DNA of 64,000 nucleotides from Luteococcus sp038433135 (GTDB taxonomy: Bacteria > Actinomycetota > Actinomycetes > Propionibacteriales > Propionibacteriaceae). The notes beneath the pieces are model-generated. The model was not told where the DNA came from. It was given only the letters and a program-made list of their open reading frames with translations, and did no database searches. Below are positions 50,627 to 59,173 of this stretch, in pieces. Numbering within the stretch: position 1 is the stretch's first letter; each line of letters opens with the position of its first letter. The stretch is taken from positions 1 to 64,000 of the forward strand of contig NZ_JBCDMV010000002.1 of assembly GCF_038433135.1 (NCBI RefSeq). Reading direction: 5' to 3'. A program made the position numbers and the translations under genes.

Positions 50627-52126
50627 ATGAGCTTCCCCGTCACTGTCCAGCGGACAGCCGGCCCCACCGCGCGGGCCCACGTCGCCGCACCAGCGCCCCC
50701 GCCGATCGTCGTCGAAAGGGCGTCGCTGACGCGGCTGCCCTGGTGGCCGGCACTGCTGGTCTGGGGACTGTCGGCGGTATGTTCGGGCGCCCTCGGCCTG
50801 CATCTGCACGCCACGCTGCGCACCGGGATGGACCTGGCCATCTTCGACCAGGGCATTCGCGCGTTGAGCCACGGTGGTGCGCCCGTCTCGGCGATCAAGG
50901 GCGGCATGAGCCTGTGGGGTGATCACTTCCACCCGGCGATCGTCGTGCTGGTGCCGCTGTACTGGCTCTGGGACGATCCGCGAATGTTGCTTCTGGCCCA
51001 GGCCGTGCTGGTCGGGGCGGCCTGTGCCGTGCTGACCCGGTACGCGCAGCAGGTGCTCCCCGCCCGGCATCGAAACCGGACGGCGACGCTGATCGGGCTC
51101 TGCCTGGCCGGCTCTGTCGGGGTGCAGGGAACGGTGAGCTTCGACTTCCATGAAGTCTGCTTGGCCGCGGTACCCGTCGCTCTGTCGGCCACGGCGCTGG
51201 CCAGGCGACGGTGGACCCCGGCCATCGGTTGGGCACTGGTGGCGCTTCCGGTGAAGGAGGACATGGGGCTGGTGGTGCTCGGCGTGGCGATCGTGCTGGT
51301 GGTGCACGGGCAGACCCGTCGGGCGATCGCCCCGATCGTGTTGGCGTTGGGCTGGACGGCGGTGGTGGTCAAGCTGGTCATCCCCGGCATCGCCGGTCAC
51401 GGCTGGACCTACCAGGCGACGGTCTCCGGCGGAGTCACGACGCTGCTGGGCAACCTGGGAGCGTCGCTGACCCGGATCGACGGGATCGGCGTGACCTCAC
51501 TCGTGCTGCTGCTGGCCACCGGGCTGCTGGCGCTGCGATCGCCGGTGGCGTTGTCCGCGCTCCCGATGCTGCTGGCCCGCGGCGCGACGTCCGGCAGCCA
51601 CCTGCCGATGCTGGGCTACCACTATGACCTGTTGCCGCAGATCTTCCTGTTCGCCGCGGCGATCCAGGTGCTGGGGCGGCTGCAGCCCGCAGCTCTTCGA
51701 GTGGCCGTGCGACGCCTGGTGCTGCTCATCCTTCTCCTGCTGCTGGTGGGGCCGTGCATGTGGCGGCTGGTGGCCGGTGCCCTGCTGGAGGACCGGCCTG
51801 GGCAGGCGGCCCGCGCCCTGGGCGAACTTCCGGCGGGGGCGGTGGTGGCGGTGGATCCGGTGCTCGCCAGCCACGCCAGCCGACACCACGAGCAGCTGCG
51901 GTTGCTGGAGCCCGCCACCGCCCCGGACCGATCCACCGGCTGGGTGGTGTTGGATCTACGTCGTCACAACCTGCCGGGAACAGAGCCGGGGCAGCCGCGG
52001 GTCACCGCGCTGGAAGGCCTCGGCTATCGCATGGTGGCGCGACACGGGGACTTCGTCGTGCTGCACCGCTCCGGTTGGCGTAGACGGTGCCATGCGGGGT
52101 GTGGCACTCCTCATTCCAGACGGTGA
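50627..52126 (+). CDS. DUF2079 membrane protein
   Basis: A 499-residue integral membrane protein with about ten helices. GMDLAIFDQGIRALSHGG and GDHFHPAIVVLVPLYWLWDD are the signature of DUF2079, a GT-C-like fold; those residues suggest a polyprenyl-phosphosugar glycosyltransferase role, which is inference. The ATG at 50627 follows GGGAGG. It lies 53 bp after the histidine kinase, same strand, so may be under the same control. Confidence 0.82.
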   Translation: MSFPVTVQRTAGPTARAHVAAPAPPPIVVERASLTRLPWWPALLVWGLSAVCSGALGLHLHATLRTGMDLAIFDQGIRALSHGGAPVSAIKGGMSLWGDHFHPAIVVLVPLYWLWDDPRMLLLAQAVLVGAACAVLTRYAQQVLPARHRNRTATLIGLCLAGSVGVQGTVSFDFHEVCLAAVPVALSATALARRRWTPAIGWALVALPVKEDMGLVVLGVAIVLVVHGQTRRAIAPIVLALGWTAVVVKLVIPGIAGHGWTYQATVSGGVTTLLGNLGASLTRIDGIGVTSLVLLLATGLLALRSPVALSALPMLLARGATSGSHLPMLGYHYDLLPQIFLFAAAIQVLGRLQPAALRVAVRRLVLLILLLLLVGPCMWRLVAGALLEDRPGQAARALGELPAGAVVAVDPVLASHASRHHEQLRLLEPATAPDRSTGWVVLDLRRHNLPGTEPGQPRVTALEGLGYRMVARHGDFVVLHRSGWRRRCHAGCGTPHSRR

Positions 52127-52157
52127 GACTCACCCTCGGGAGAACAAGGTCGTGCGA

Positions 52158-52256
52158 CCAATTCCGAGAATCGACCGCAGGATTCTGCTCTGTGGCCACG
52201 TTTGAGCGGGGCGCCAATAGTGTGGCGCGATTCCGAAGGTCGGTTTTCGGCAAACC
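52158..52256. repeat. Family 1 dispersed inverted repeat, copy E
   Basis: Left arm TTCCGAGAATCGACCGCAGG (52162-52181) and right arm GATTCCGAAGGTCGGTTTTC (52229-52248). Arms are less perfectly paired than in copies A and C. It lies between convergent DUF2079 and fdhD genes. Confidence 0.65.
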
Positions 52257-52382
52257 GCCCCTCGACAAGCCCGAGGACCGTGGTGACGTGCCTGATCGAC
52301 GCAAGCACGGTGGTCGAGCCTGTCGAGGTCTCTGGTCGAGGCCCCTCGACAGACTCGGGGATCTGGGTTGGGTGGGGCCTCG
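52257..52382. repeat. Family 3 inverted repeat cluster
   Basis: CCCTCGACAAGCCCGAGGAC (52258 on), GGTCGAGCCTGTCGAGG (about 52311-52327) and CCCCTCGACAGACTCGGG (about 52342-52359) are three family 3 units in alternating orientation, ending at the fdhD stop codon. Confidence 0.65.
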
Positions 52383-52385
52383 TGA

Positions 52386-53234
52386 TCAGGCGTCGAAGGC
52401 GATCCGCTCCGGGTTCGAGTACAGGTTCATCCGGTCGCCGCGGACGAAGCCGGCCAGTGTGAGGCCGGTGGAGTCCGCCACCTCCACCGCCAGTGAGGAG
52501 GGCGCGGAGATTCCTGCCAGGACGGGGATTCCTGCCAGCACCGCCTTCTGGGCCAGCTCGAAGCTGGTCCGGCCGGACACCATCAGCACGCAGCCCGAGG
52601 CCGGGCGTCGACCATTGAGCAGGGCCCAACCCACCACCTTGTCGGTGGCATTGTGCCGGCCGACATCCTCCCGGGCCACCAGCAGTTCCCCGTCGGCGGT
52701 GAACAACGCGACGCCGTGCAGGCCGCCGGTGGCCTCAAAGGTGCGCTGCACCTCGCGCAGCCGGTCGGGCAGGCCGAGCAGCACGTCGGCCGGAACCCGG
52801 CAGGAGTCCTGGCTGAGGTCGAAGGCGGCCTCCTGGCGCAGCAGGTCGATCGACGCGGTGCCGCACACCCCGCAGGCGGAGCTGGTCACACTGCGGCGCA
52901 GCCGAGCGTCGGGCACCACGACGCCGGGGGCCAGCCGCACGTCCAGCACGTTGTAGGTGTTGGCCGGCTGCCCCAGATCGTCATCCATCACCGAGCCGGC
53001 GCAGTAGCGGGCCTGCAGCACGTCCTCGGGGCCGCGGATGATGCCCTCCGCGGCCAGCAGGCCGTGCACCAGCTCGATGTCGGCCCCGGGGGTGCGCATC
53101 GTGACGGTGTAGGGCTCGCCGCCCAGCCGGATCTCCAGCGGCTCCTCGACCGCGAGCCGGTCGATCCGTCGGGTTCCCTGTGGGTGTAGGGAATCGACGT
53201 GGATGATCGGGTGCCGGGCGGTGACCCGGGTCAC
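52386..53234 (-). CDS. fdhD: Formate dehydrogenase accessory sulfurtransferase FdhD
   Basis: A 282-residue FdhD protein that moves sulfur from IscS to the molybdenum cofactor so the formate dehydrogenase becomes active. The catalytic CxxC is in TSSACGVCGTASID. Other conserved parts are RYCAGSVMDDD and VAREDVGRHNATDKVVGW. The GTG start at 53234 overlaps the DUF6457 stop by GTGA. It ends the operon selA-selB-DUF6457-fdhD, and its client fdnG is 7 kb away. Cytoplasmic. Confidence 0.93.
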   Translation of the reverse strand: MTRVTARHPIIHVDSLHPQGTRRIDRLAVEEPLEIRLGGEPYTVTMRTPGADIELVHGLLAAEGIIRGPEDVLQARYCAGSVMDDDLGQPANTYNVLDVRLAPGVVVPDARLRRSVTSSACGVCGTASIDLLRQEAAFDLSQDSCRVPADVLLGLPDRLREVQRTFEATGGLHGVALFTADGELLVAREDVGRHNATDKVVGWALLNGRRPASGCVLMVSGRTSFELAQKAVLAGIPVLAGISAPSSLAVEVADSTGLTLAGFVRGDRMNLYSNPERIAFDA

Positions 53235-53515
53235 GGCTGCCAACCGTCGAGCATGGCCCCAACCCGGGCGATCTGCGCGCGCAGGGCCTCGGCGCTGGGC
53301 TCGCCGCCGTCGCGGGTGGCGGCGATCCCCACCAACAGCGCGGTGATCGGCCCGGCGGGGCGGGCGGGGCCGTGCGCGACGCCAGCCACCAGCTGCAGCA
53401 GCTCGGGCGTGATGGCGGCGATCGTCTCCCGATCCAGACCGAATTCCCGGCAGACGTCGTCGGTCCAGGCGTCGCGGCGCCGGGTGACCTCCGGATCGTC
53501 GGAGCGTTGCTTCAT
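53231..53515 (-). CDS. DUF6457 family protein
   Basis: A 94-residue helical protein (WTDDVCREFGLDRETIAAIT, VAHGPARPAGPITALLVGIA) of the DUF6457 type, commonly found beside molybdenum cofactor genes in actinobacteria. It has no catalytic motif. It overlaps selB upstream and fdhD downstream by 4 bp each, so it is made with them. A role in cofactor delivery or formate dehydrogenase maturation is a guess by association. Confidence 0.75.
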   Translation of the reverse strand: MKQRSDDPEVTRRRDAWTDDVCREFGLDRETIAAITPELLQLVAGVAHGPARPAGPITALLVGIAATRDGGEPSAEALRAQIARVGAMLDGWQP

Positions 53516-55344
53516 CGCTTCTCCTTGCTGCTGCGGACAACCTCACGATGCCCGGCGTCCAGGCGTCGCGTCCAGCCCTTGGCATCCAGGTGTTCCAGCA
53601 GCGGGATCACCACCCGACGGGTGCTGCCCAGGGCCTGGCGCGCCTGGCTGGTGGTGAAGGGCTGCGGTAGTGCCGCCAGCTTACGCATGGCGCGGGCGGG
53701 CCCGAGCGGCGCGAGCACGATCTGGTCATCCAGATCCAGCAGACGCCCCAGCCGTACCGCGGCGGCGATCTGCTTGGGGCCAAGCCCGAGTGCCGCCAAC
53801 TCGTCCCGCTCCGGCGCCGCGAAGGGGTGCGCCTCCAGCCGGGCCTCCAGCTCGGCCAGCCCGACCTCCGCCTCGCCCAGGTGGGCGGTGGTTCCGGGGC
53901 GCTCCAGATGGCCGTCGGACACCCGCAGGCCGGCGTCGGGGGCCAGCGCTTCGGCCAAGGCGCGTTCCGGGAGTCCGACCGCACCCGCCGCGGCGCCCAG
54001 CGAGATCCTGGCCTGCAGGGGATTCTCGGCGATGGCCCGGTCGGTGACCCGGCCCAGGTCGTCGGCCCAGGCCGTCCACTGGGCGGGGGAGACCAGCAAC
54101 CGGTTGCCGGCCACCTCGCGGGGCCCGGGGCTCCGCAGGGTTCCGGCGGTGATCGCGGCGGCGATTTGCTGCTCGTCGACGCCCAGCGCCAGCAGGTCGC
54201 TGGCCCGCATCCAGCCGCGCCGGGCCACCTCCCTGGCCGTGTTGATCCGGTCCCCGGCGACCAGCAGTTCCTCGCCGCGTCGCCGTCCGGCACCGCGCCG
54301 GGTGAGCTCGGGTGGGTCCACATCCAGCACCAGCGCGCCGCACAGGACGTGCTGTTGGCCCGGGTCGCGCAGGATCATCCGATCCCCAACCCGCAGTGGC
54401 AAGGGGTTCTGCCAGCTCAGTCGGACCGCGTCGCCGGCCAACGGGCGCACGCGCACCTGCATCGCCGCGGTGCCGACGTGGGCCATCAGGTGCTCCGGCA
54501 GGTCATCGCCGGGGGCATCCAGCCGGGCGTCGACGCTGGCGGTGGTGCGCCAGGCGCCGTGCAGCAGGGCGTCGCCGCGGGTCAGCTGGTCGGTGGCGAT
54601 CCCGCGCAGGTTCACCGCCACCCGGGCGACCGCGGGCACCTCGGCCCGCGCCTGCTCCAGCGCCTGCAGGCCGCGGATGGTGGCGCTGACCTGGCCCGAC
54701 GCGGTGTGCAGCCGCACCTGGTCACCAAGGCGCAGCGTCCCCTGGCCGAGGGTTCCGGTGATCACCGTTCCCGCGCCCTTCACGGTGAAGACCCGGTCGA
54801 TCCACAGCCTCACCCGGCCGTCGACGGTGGGTTCCGGCAGTGCCCCGCACAGCCGACCGAGCGCGGCGCGTACCTCCGCCAACCCCTCGCCGGTGGCAGC
54901 GGAAACCGTCACCGCCTCACAGCTGGCCAGCGGCGTGTCGGCCAGCTGCTCGCGCGTCTGGGCCAGCGCCGGAGCGGGATCGGCCAGGTCGCTACGGGTG
55001 ATCACCAACACGCCATGCTCGATCCCCAGCGCCCGGATGGCCGCCAGATGCTCGGCACTCTGCCGTCGCCAACCCTCGTCGGCGGCGACGACGAACATCA
55101 CCGCCGGCACCGGACCAACCCCGGCCAGCATGTTGGCGATGAAGCGCTGATGACCCGGGACGTCGACGAAGACCACCTCTTCGGCGCCGCGGTCGACGGG
55201 CAGCCGGGCCCAGACATAGCCCAGGTCAATGGTCAGGCCGCGGCGATGTTCCTCCGCCCAGCGGTCCGGGTCGGTGCCGGTCAGCGCCCTGACCAAGGTG
55301 GACTTCCCGTGGTCGACGTGCCCGGCCGTGGCGATCACCCTCAT
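53512..55344 (-). CDS. selB: Selenocysteine-specific elongation factor SelB
   Basis: A 610-residue GTPase that carries Sec-tRNA-Sec to the ribosome at UGA codons marked by a SECIS. G1 is GHVDHGKST (residues 8-16), G3 is DVPGHQ and G4 is TRSD. Domains 2 and 3 are EF-Tu-like barrels. The C-terminal part (about 400-610) has tandem winged helices (ALGLGPKQIAAAVRLG, TTSQARQALGSTRRVVIPLLE) for SECIS binding. It overlaps selA and DUF6457 by ATGA on both sides. Confidence 0.95.
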   Translation of the reverse strand: MRVIATAGHVDHGKSTLVRALTGTDPDRWAEEHRRGLTIDLGYVWARLPVDRGAEEVVFVDVPGHQRFIANMLAGVGPVPAVMFVVAADEGWRRQSAEHLAAIRALGIEHGVLVITRSDLADPAPALAQTREQLADTPLASCEAVTVSAATGEGLAEVRAALGRLCGALPEPTVDGRVRLWIDRVFTVKGAGTVITGTLGQGTLRLGDQVRLHTASGQVSATIRGLQALEQARAEVPAVARVAVNLRGIATDQLTRGDALLHGAWRTTASVDARLDAPGDDLPEHLMAHVGTAAMQVRVRPLAGDAVRLSWQNPLPLRVGDRMILRDPGQQHVLCGALVLDVDPPELTRRGAGRRRGEELLVAGDRINTAREVARRGWMRASDLLALGVDEQQIAAAITAGTLRSPGPREVAGNRLLVSPAQWTAWADDLGRVTDRAIAENPLQARISLGAAAGAVGLPERALAEALAPDAGLRVSDGHLERPGTTAHLGEAEVGLAELEARLEAHPFAAPERDELAALGLGPKQIAAAVRLGRLLDLDDQIVLAPLGPARAMRKLAALPQPFTTSQARQALGSTRRVVIPLLEHLDAKGWTRRLDAGHREVVRSSKEKR

Positions 55345-56639
55345 CGGCAGGTGTCCATGGCTCGGCGCACGGCCTCGGTCAGACTCGCGTCATCCCCCGG
55401 CTCGACGCAGCGCAGGTCCACCAGGCAGCGGCCGTCGTCCACCCGGGTCAGTACCGCCGGCTCGCCCCGGCGCAACGCCAGCGCCAGCGGATCCGCGGCG
55501 CCCGGCAGCGCGACCGCCACCCCGGGCAGTTCATGCCCGGGTGCCCCACCACCGCCGATCCGGCCCGCCACCGGCACGATCTGCCCACCGACCGCCGTCG
55601 CCAGGCTCTGGCTGCGCTCCCGCAACTGCTCGGAACCCAGCCGACGAAAGCGGGTCACTGGCGGTTCCGGCCCGCGCAGGGTGGCCTCCAGCGCGGCCAG
55701 GGTCAGCTTGTCGACGCGGACCGCCCGCGCCAGCGGATGGCGCCGCATCCGCTCCACCAGATCCGCGTCACCCAGCACCAGACCGGCCTGCGGGCCGCCC
55801 AACAGCTTGTCGCCGGACGCGGTGACGACGCTCGCGCCAGCCGTCAGGGCGGTATTGGCGTCGGGTTCGTTCGGCAGGTCAGGGTCGGGCGACAGCAGCC
55901 CGGAGCCGATGTCACAGACCACCGGCATGTCCAGACCAGTCAGCTCCTCCAGTGCGACGCTGCTGGTGAAGCCGGTGACGGTGAAGTTGCTGGGGTGCAC
56001 CTTGAGGATGCAGCCGGTGTGGGTGGTGACGGCGTCGCGGTAGTCGGCCAGGTGGGTGCGATTGGTGGTGCCCACCTCGCGCAGCCGGACACCGGTGGAG
56101 GTGATCAGGTCCGGCAACCGGAAACCGGCACCGATCTCCACCAACTCGCCACGGGAGACGATCACCTCGCGCCCGGCGGCCAGGGTGGTGGTGGCCAGCA
56201 TCAGCGCGGCGGCGCCGTTGTTCACCACGAGCGCGGCCTGCGCGGCGGGCACCCGCTCCAGCAGGGCGTCGAGCACCCCGGCGCCCCGGCGGGACCGCTT
56301 GCCGGTGGCCAGATCCAGCTCCACGTCGGTGTAGCCGCTGGCCGCCCGGATCGCCTCCAGAGCCGCCGCGGACAGCGGCGCCCGGCCGATGTTGGTGTGC
56401 ACCACGACGCCGGTGGCGTTCAGTACCGGACGCAGGCTGGAAGCCCGCTGGGGAAGAAGTTCCAGCACCCGATCGGCCACCCGCTCGGGTGGGATCTCCC
56501 CGGCGCGGGCCTGGCCCTGCGCCACCCGGACGGCGCTGCGCACCAGCGAATCACCGAGCCGGTCGGCCGCGGCCCGGAGGGCCGGGGCGCGCAGCAGGTC
56601 GTCGGTGCGGGGGATCCGGCGACGCGGGTCGTCGCTCAT
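55341..56639 (-). CDS. selA: L-seryl-tRNA(Sec) selenium transferase
   Basis: A 432-residue PLP enzyme converting Ser-tRNA-Sec to Sec-tRNA-Sec with selenophosphate. The PLP lysine is in ASVVTASGDKLLGGPQAG; NATGVVVHTNIGRAPLS and VVNNGAAALMLATTTLA are conserved. ATG 56639 follows AAGGAGAGG. It begins the operon, 25 bp after the tRNA-Sec gene, so selC and selA are probably transcribed together. Confidence 0.96.
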   Translation of the reverse strand: MSDDPRRRIPRTDDLLRAPALRAAADRLGDSLVRSAVRVAQGQARAGEIPPERVADRVLELLPQRASSLRPVLNATGVVVHTNIGRAPLSAAALEAIRAASGYTDVELDLATGKRSRRGAGVLDALLERVPAAQAALVVNNGAAALMLATTTLAAGREVIVSRGELVEIGAGFRLPDLITSTGVRLREVGTTNRTHLADYRDAVTTHTGCILKVHPSNFTVTGFTSSVALEELTGLDMPVVCDIGSGLLSPDPDLPNEPDANTALTAGASVVTASGDKLLGGPQAGLVLGDADLVERMRRHPLARAVRVDKLTLAALEATLRGPEPPVTRFRRLGSEQLRERSQSLATAVGGQIVPVAGRIGGGGAPGHELPGVAVALPGAADPLALALRRGEPAVLTRVDDGRCLVDLRCVEPGDDASLTEAVRRAMDTCR

Positions 56640-56663
56640 AGGCCTCTCCTTCCTGCGGGGAAG

Positions 56664-56759
56664 TGGCGGAGGCGGACGGGAATCGAACCCGCCAGACCGA
56701 GATGCTCGGCCTCACCGGTTTTGAAGACCGGGGAGCCCACCAGGAACCCAGACGCCTCC
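56664..56759 (-). tRNA. selC: tRNA-Sec, anticodon UCA
   Basis: A 96-nt tRNA with acceptor GGAGGCG/CGCCTCC, discriminator G, an encoded CCA and a very long variable arm. The anticodon loop CTTCAAA reads UCA, pairing with UGA. Length and position next to selA identify selenocysteine tRNA. It is charged by serS and converted by selA. Confidence 0.96.
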
Positions 56760-56884
56760 TCGGGAACACTGCTGCTCCCGCGCCGAGGGTAGCCGATCGG
56801 GGCAGCTGGGGCGCAAGGCTTTGAGCCAGGCCACTTCCAGATGCCGGTTTCAGGACGGCGCCGACACCGCCCGAATGTCGGGTC

Positions 56885-56990
56885 AGCTGCCCATTTCCGA
56901 GAATTGCCCTCTGGATCTGACCTGTCCTCGGTGGGCGCCGCCTGCGGCCTGGTCCCGGACGAATTCTGGAGGTCGATTCTCGGGAACTGG
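56885..56990. repeat. Family 1 dispersed inverted repeat, copy F
   Basis: Left arm TTTCCGAGAATTGCCCTC (about 56893-56910) and right arm GGAGGTCGATTCTCGGGAAC (56968-56987). It lies between tRNA-Sec and selD, ending 26 bp before the selD -10 hexamer. Confidence 0.7.
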
Positions 56991-57016
56991 GGCTGGCCCG
57001 GCTGGATCCGGGCCTC

Positions 57017-57022
57017 TAGGGT
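57017..57022 (+). promoter_or_regulatory. -10 element of leaderless selD promoter
   Basis: TAGGGT lies 6 nt before the selD ATG, with no Shine-Dalgarno. Confidence 0.6.
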
Positions 57023-57028
57023 GGCGAC

Positions 57029-58039
57029 ATGAGCGACATCCCCAAGGATCCCTCTCGTCTCACCCAGCACGCCCACGGCGGCGGTTGCGCCTGCAAGATC
57101 CCGCCGGGCGAGCTGGAACAGATGGTTCGCGGACTGGTGGGCCGCAGCTACCCGGAGCTCGTGGTGGGCCTGGACGACGGTGACGACGCCGCCGCGGTGC
57201 TGGTCAGCCCCGGGTCGACGAACGACGAGGTGGTGATCTCCACCACCGACTTCTTCACTCCCGTCGTCGACGACGCCTACGACTGGGGCCGGATTGCCGC
57301 CGCCAATGCGCTCAGCGACATCTACGCGATGGGTGGCCGGCCGGTGCTGGCCATCAACCTGCTTGGCTGGCCGCGGGGTGTGCTGCCCACCGAGCTTGCC
57401 AGCGAGGTGCTGCGTGGTGGGCTGGCGATCTGTGAGCAGGTAGGGATCCCGCTGGCCGGCGGGCACTCGATCGACAGCCCCGAACCGATCTACGGCCTGG
57501 CCGTCACCGGCCTGGGCAATGCCAATCGGCTGCTGCGCAATGATTCCGCGGCGGCCGGGGTGCCGATCAGCCTCACCAAACCGCTGGGCGTCGGCGTGCT
57601 GAACAACCGCCACAAGGCCACCGGGGAGAAGTTCCCGCAGGCCATCGAGTCGATGACCACCCTCAACCGGGAGGCCTCCCAGGCGGCGCTCGACGCGGGG
57701 ATCACGGCCGCGACCGACGTCACCGGTTTCGGGCTGCTCGGCCACCTGTTCAAGATGTCGCGCGCCTCCGGCGTGAGCGCCGTGATCGACGCGTCCAAGG
57801 TGCCCTACCTGGACGGGGCGCGGCGCAGCATCGACGAGGGTTTCATCCCCGGCGGCAGCCGCCGCAACCTCGACTGGGTGCGCCCGCACCTGTCCGCCGA
57901 CGGCCTGAGCGAGGAGGAGTTGATCCTGTTGGCCGACGCCCAGACCTCGGGCGGGCTGCTGCTGGCCGGCGAGATCCCCGGCGCCACGGTGATCGGCGAG
58001 TTCGTCCCTCAGCAGGAGGCCGCGGTCATCGTGCGCTGA
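57029..58039 (+). CDS. selD: Selenide, water dikinase (selenophosphate synthetase)
   Basis: A 336-residue enzyme making selenophosphate, the selenium donor for SelA. The N-terminal active site HGGGCACKIPP has Cys at the catalytic position rather than Sec, followed by Lys. VGLDDGDDAA and DFFTPVVDDAYDWGRIAAANALSD bind ATP and metal; TDVTGFGLLGH is also conserved. The ATG at 57029 is part of a leaderless promoter layout. It is divergent from selC-selA, with the copy F repeat between. Confidence 0.96.
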   Translation: MSDIPKDPSRLTQHAHGGGCACKIPPGELEQMVRGLVGRSYPELVVGLDDGDDAAAVLVSPGSTNDEVVISTTDFFTPVVDDAYDWGRIAAANALSDIYAMGGRPVLAINLLGWPRGVLPTELASEVLRGGLAICEQVGIPLAGGHSIDSPEPIYGLAVTGLGNANRLLRNDSAAAGVPISLTKPLGVGVLNNRHKATGEKFPQAIESMTTLNREASQAALDAGITAATDVTGFGLLGHLFKMSRASGVSAVIDASKVPYLDGARRSIDEGFIPGGSRRNLDWVRPHLSADGLSEEELILLADAQTSGGLLLAGEIPGATVIGEFVPQQEAAVIVR

Positions 58040-58072
58040 CCGGATCTGAGGTCAGGCACTGTTCCCCACCAC

Positions 58073-59173
58073 TCAGGCGGGCCACTCGCCGCCGGGTTGG
58101 TCGACGCCCTTGCCCGCGGCGCGCTTGGCCTCGGCGCGACGACGCTGCGGGCGAACCGTGTAGATCGGGTCCTCGGCCGACTGCACCCCGGCATGCCAGA
58201 AGGCGTAGCGGGTGCAGAACGAGCCGCCCAGCAGGCACAGGCCCGAGGCGATGTTGAGGGCCTTGTTGTGTCGGGCAACGGCGGAACCCACCAGACCGGC
58301 AACGGTCAGCGCCTTCGCCGCCGTGTGGAAACGGCCACCGGCGCCTTCGTGCAGCGGGGTGCCCTCCTCGCCCAGGCGTTCCTCCAGCAGCCGGTCGGCG
58401 CCCAGGTCACAGGCGGCGGCGATCACGGCCAGCTGGCGTACCGGGCCGGTCTCCTCCACCGGAGAGGTGATCATCGCCAGGCCAGAGCCGGCCGCCGTCG
58501 CGGAGGAGACGAAGATGAAGGGCAGCTCGCGGTAGCTCTCGTGCCACAGGGGAGTGGCGGTGTCAGCCAGCAACACCGCGGTGTAGGCGGCCAGCGGCGG
58601 GCTGAAGAAGGCCGATCCGGCCGTGGCAAGGCCATCGGCCCACTTCAGCCACGGCGCGACGGCCTGGTGCAGGTGCAGTTTCTGCCGCACCAGCTCCATC
58701 CGCGGGTCCGGATCGCGCAGGATCGCCAGCCCGGTGGCGGCGCCCGTGGTCACCGAGAAACCGGTCAGGATCCAGCTGCCGACACTCATCGGCGAGGTCA
58801 ACTTGGCGGTGCGCATCATGTTCAGGAAGCGCTCCGGCCGCCCCAGATCCGCGATCAGCGCATTGCCGCCCAGCCCGATCGCCACCAGCGACGAGATCCT
58901 GGAACGGCGACGCAGCTTGGCCCGCCCGGTGATCGACGCCCCGGCACCGATCAGCGCCGAACCGGCCGCCAGCCCACCGAGGAAGAGGTAGTCGGCAATC
59001 TCGTGCTCCCACGGCGCGGGTTTGACGATGTTGCGGCCGTAGTAGCTGGTGAACTCCGCCTCCGGCACGGTGGCATGCGGGTCGCCGCGGCGCTTGCGTC
59101 GTCGCCCCTTGCCGCGCAGCGGATTGCGCGGGAACTGGGCGCCGCGGTCCTCGTCGAGTGCGGTGAATGTCAC
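58073..59173 (-). CDS. NrfD-type membrane subunit of formate dehydrogenase
   Basis: A 366-residue integral membrane protein with eight to nine helices, of the NrfD/PsrC family. The first 40 residues are basic and cytoplasmic. Motifs include EIADYLFLGGLAAGSA and DLGRPERFLNMMRT. It anchors the complex and passes electrons to quinone. It replaces the cytochrome b subunit (FdnI) of the E. coli enzyme. The GTG start overlaps the fdnH stop by GTGA, so it is the last gene of the fdnG-fdnH-nrfD operon. Confidence 0.9.
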   Translation of the reverse strand: MTFTALDEDRGAQFPRNPLRGKGRRRKRRGDPHATVPEAEFTSYYGRNIVKPAPWEHEIADYLFLGGLAAGSALIGAGASITGRAKLRRRSRISSLVAIGLGGNALIADLGRPERFLNMMRTAKLTSPMSVGSWILTGFSVTTGAATGLAILRDPDPRMELVRQKLHLHQAVAPWLKWADGLATAGSAFFSPPLAAYTAVLLADTATPLWHESYRELPFIFVSSATAAGSGLAMITSPVEETGPVRQLAVIAAACDLGADRLLEERLGEEGTPLHEGAGGRFHTAAKALTVAGLVGSAVARHNKALNIASGLCLLGGSFCTRYAFWHAGVQSAEDPIYTVRPQRRRAEAKRAAGKGVDQPGGEWPA

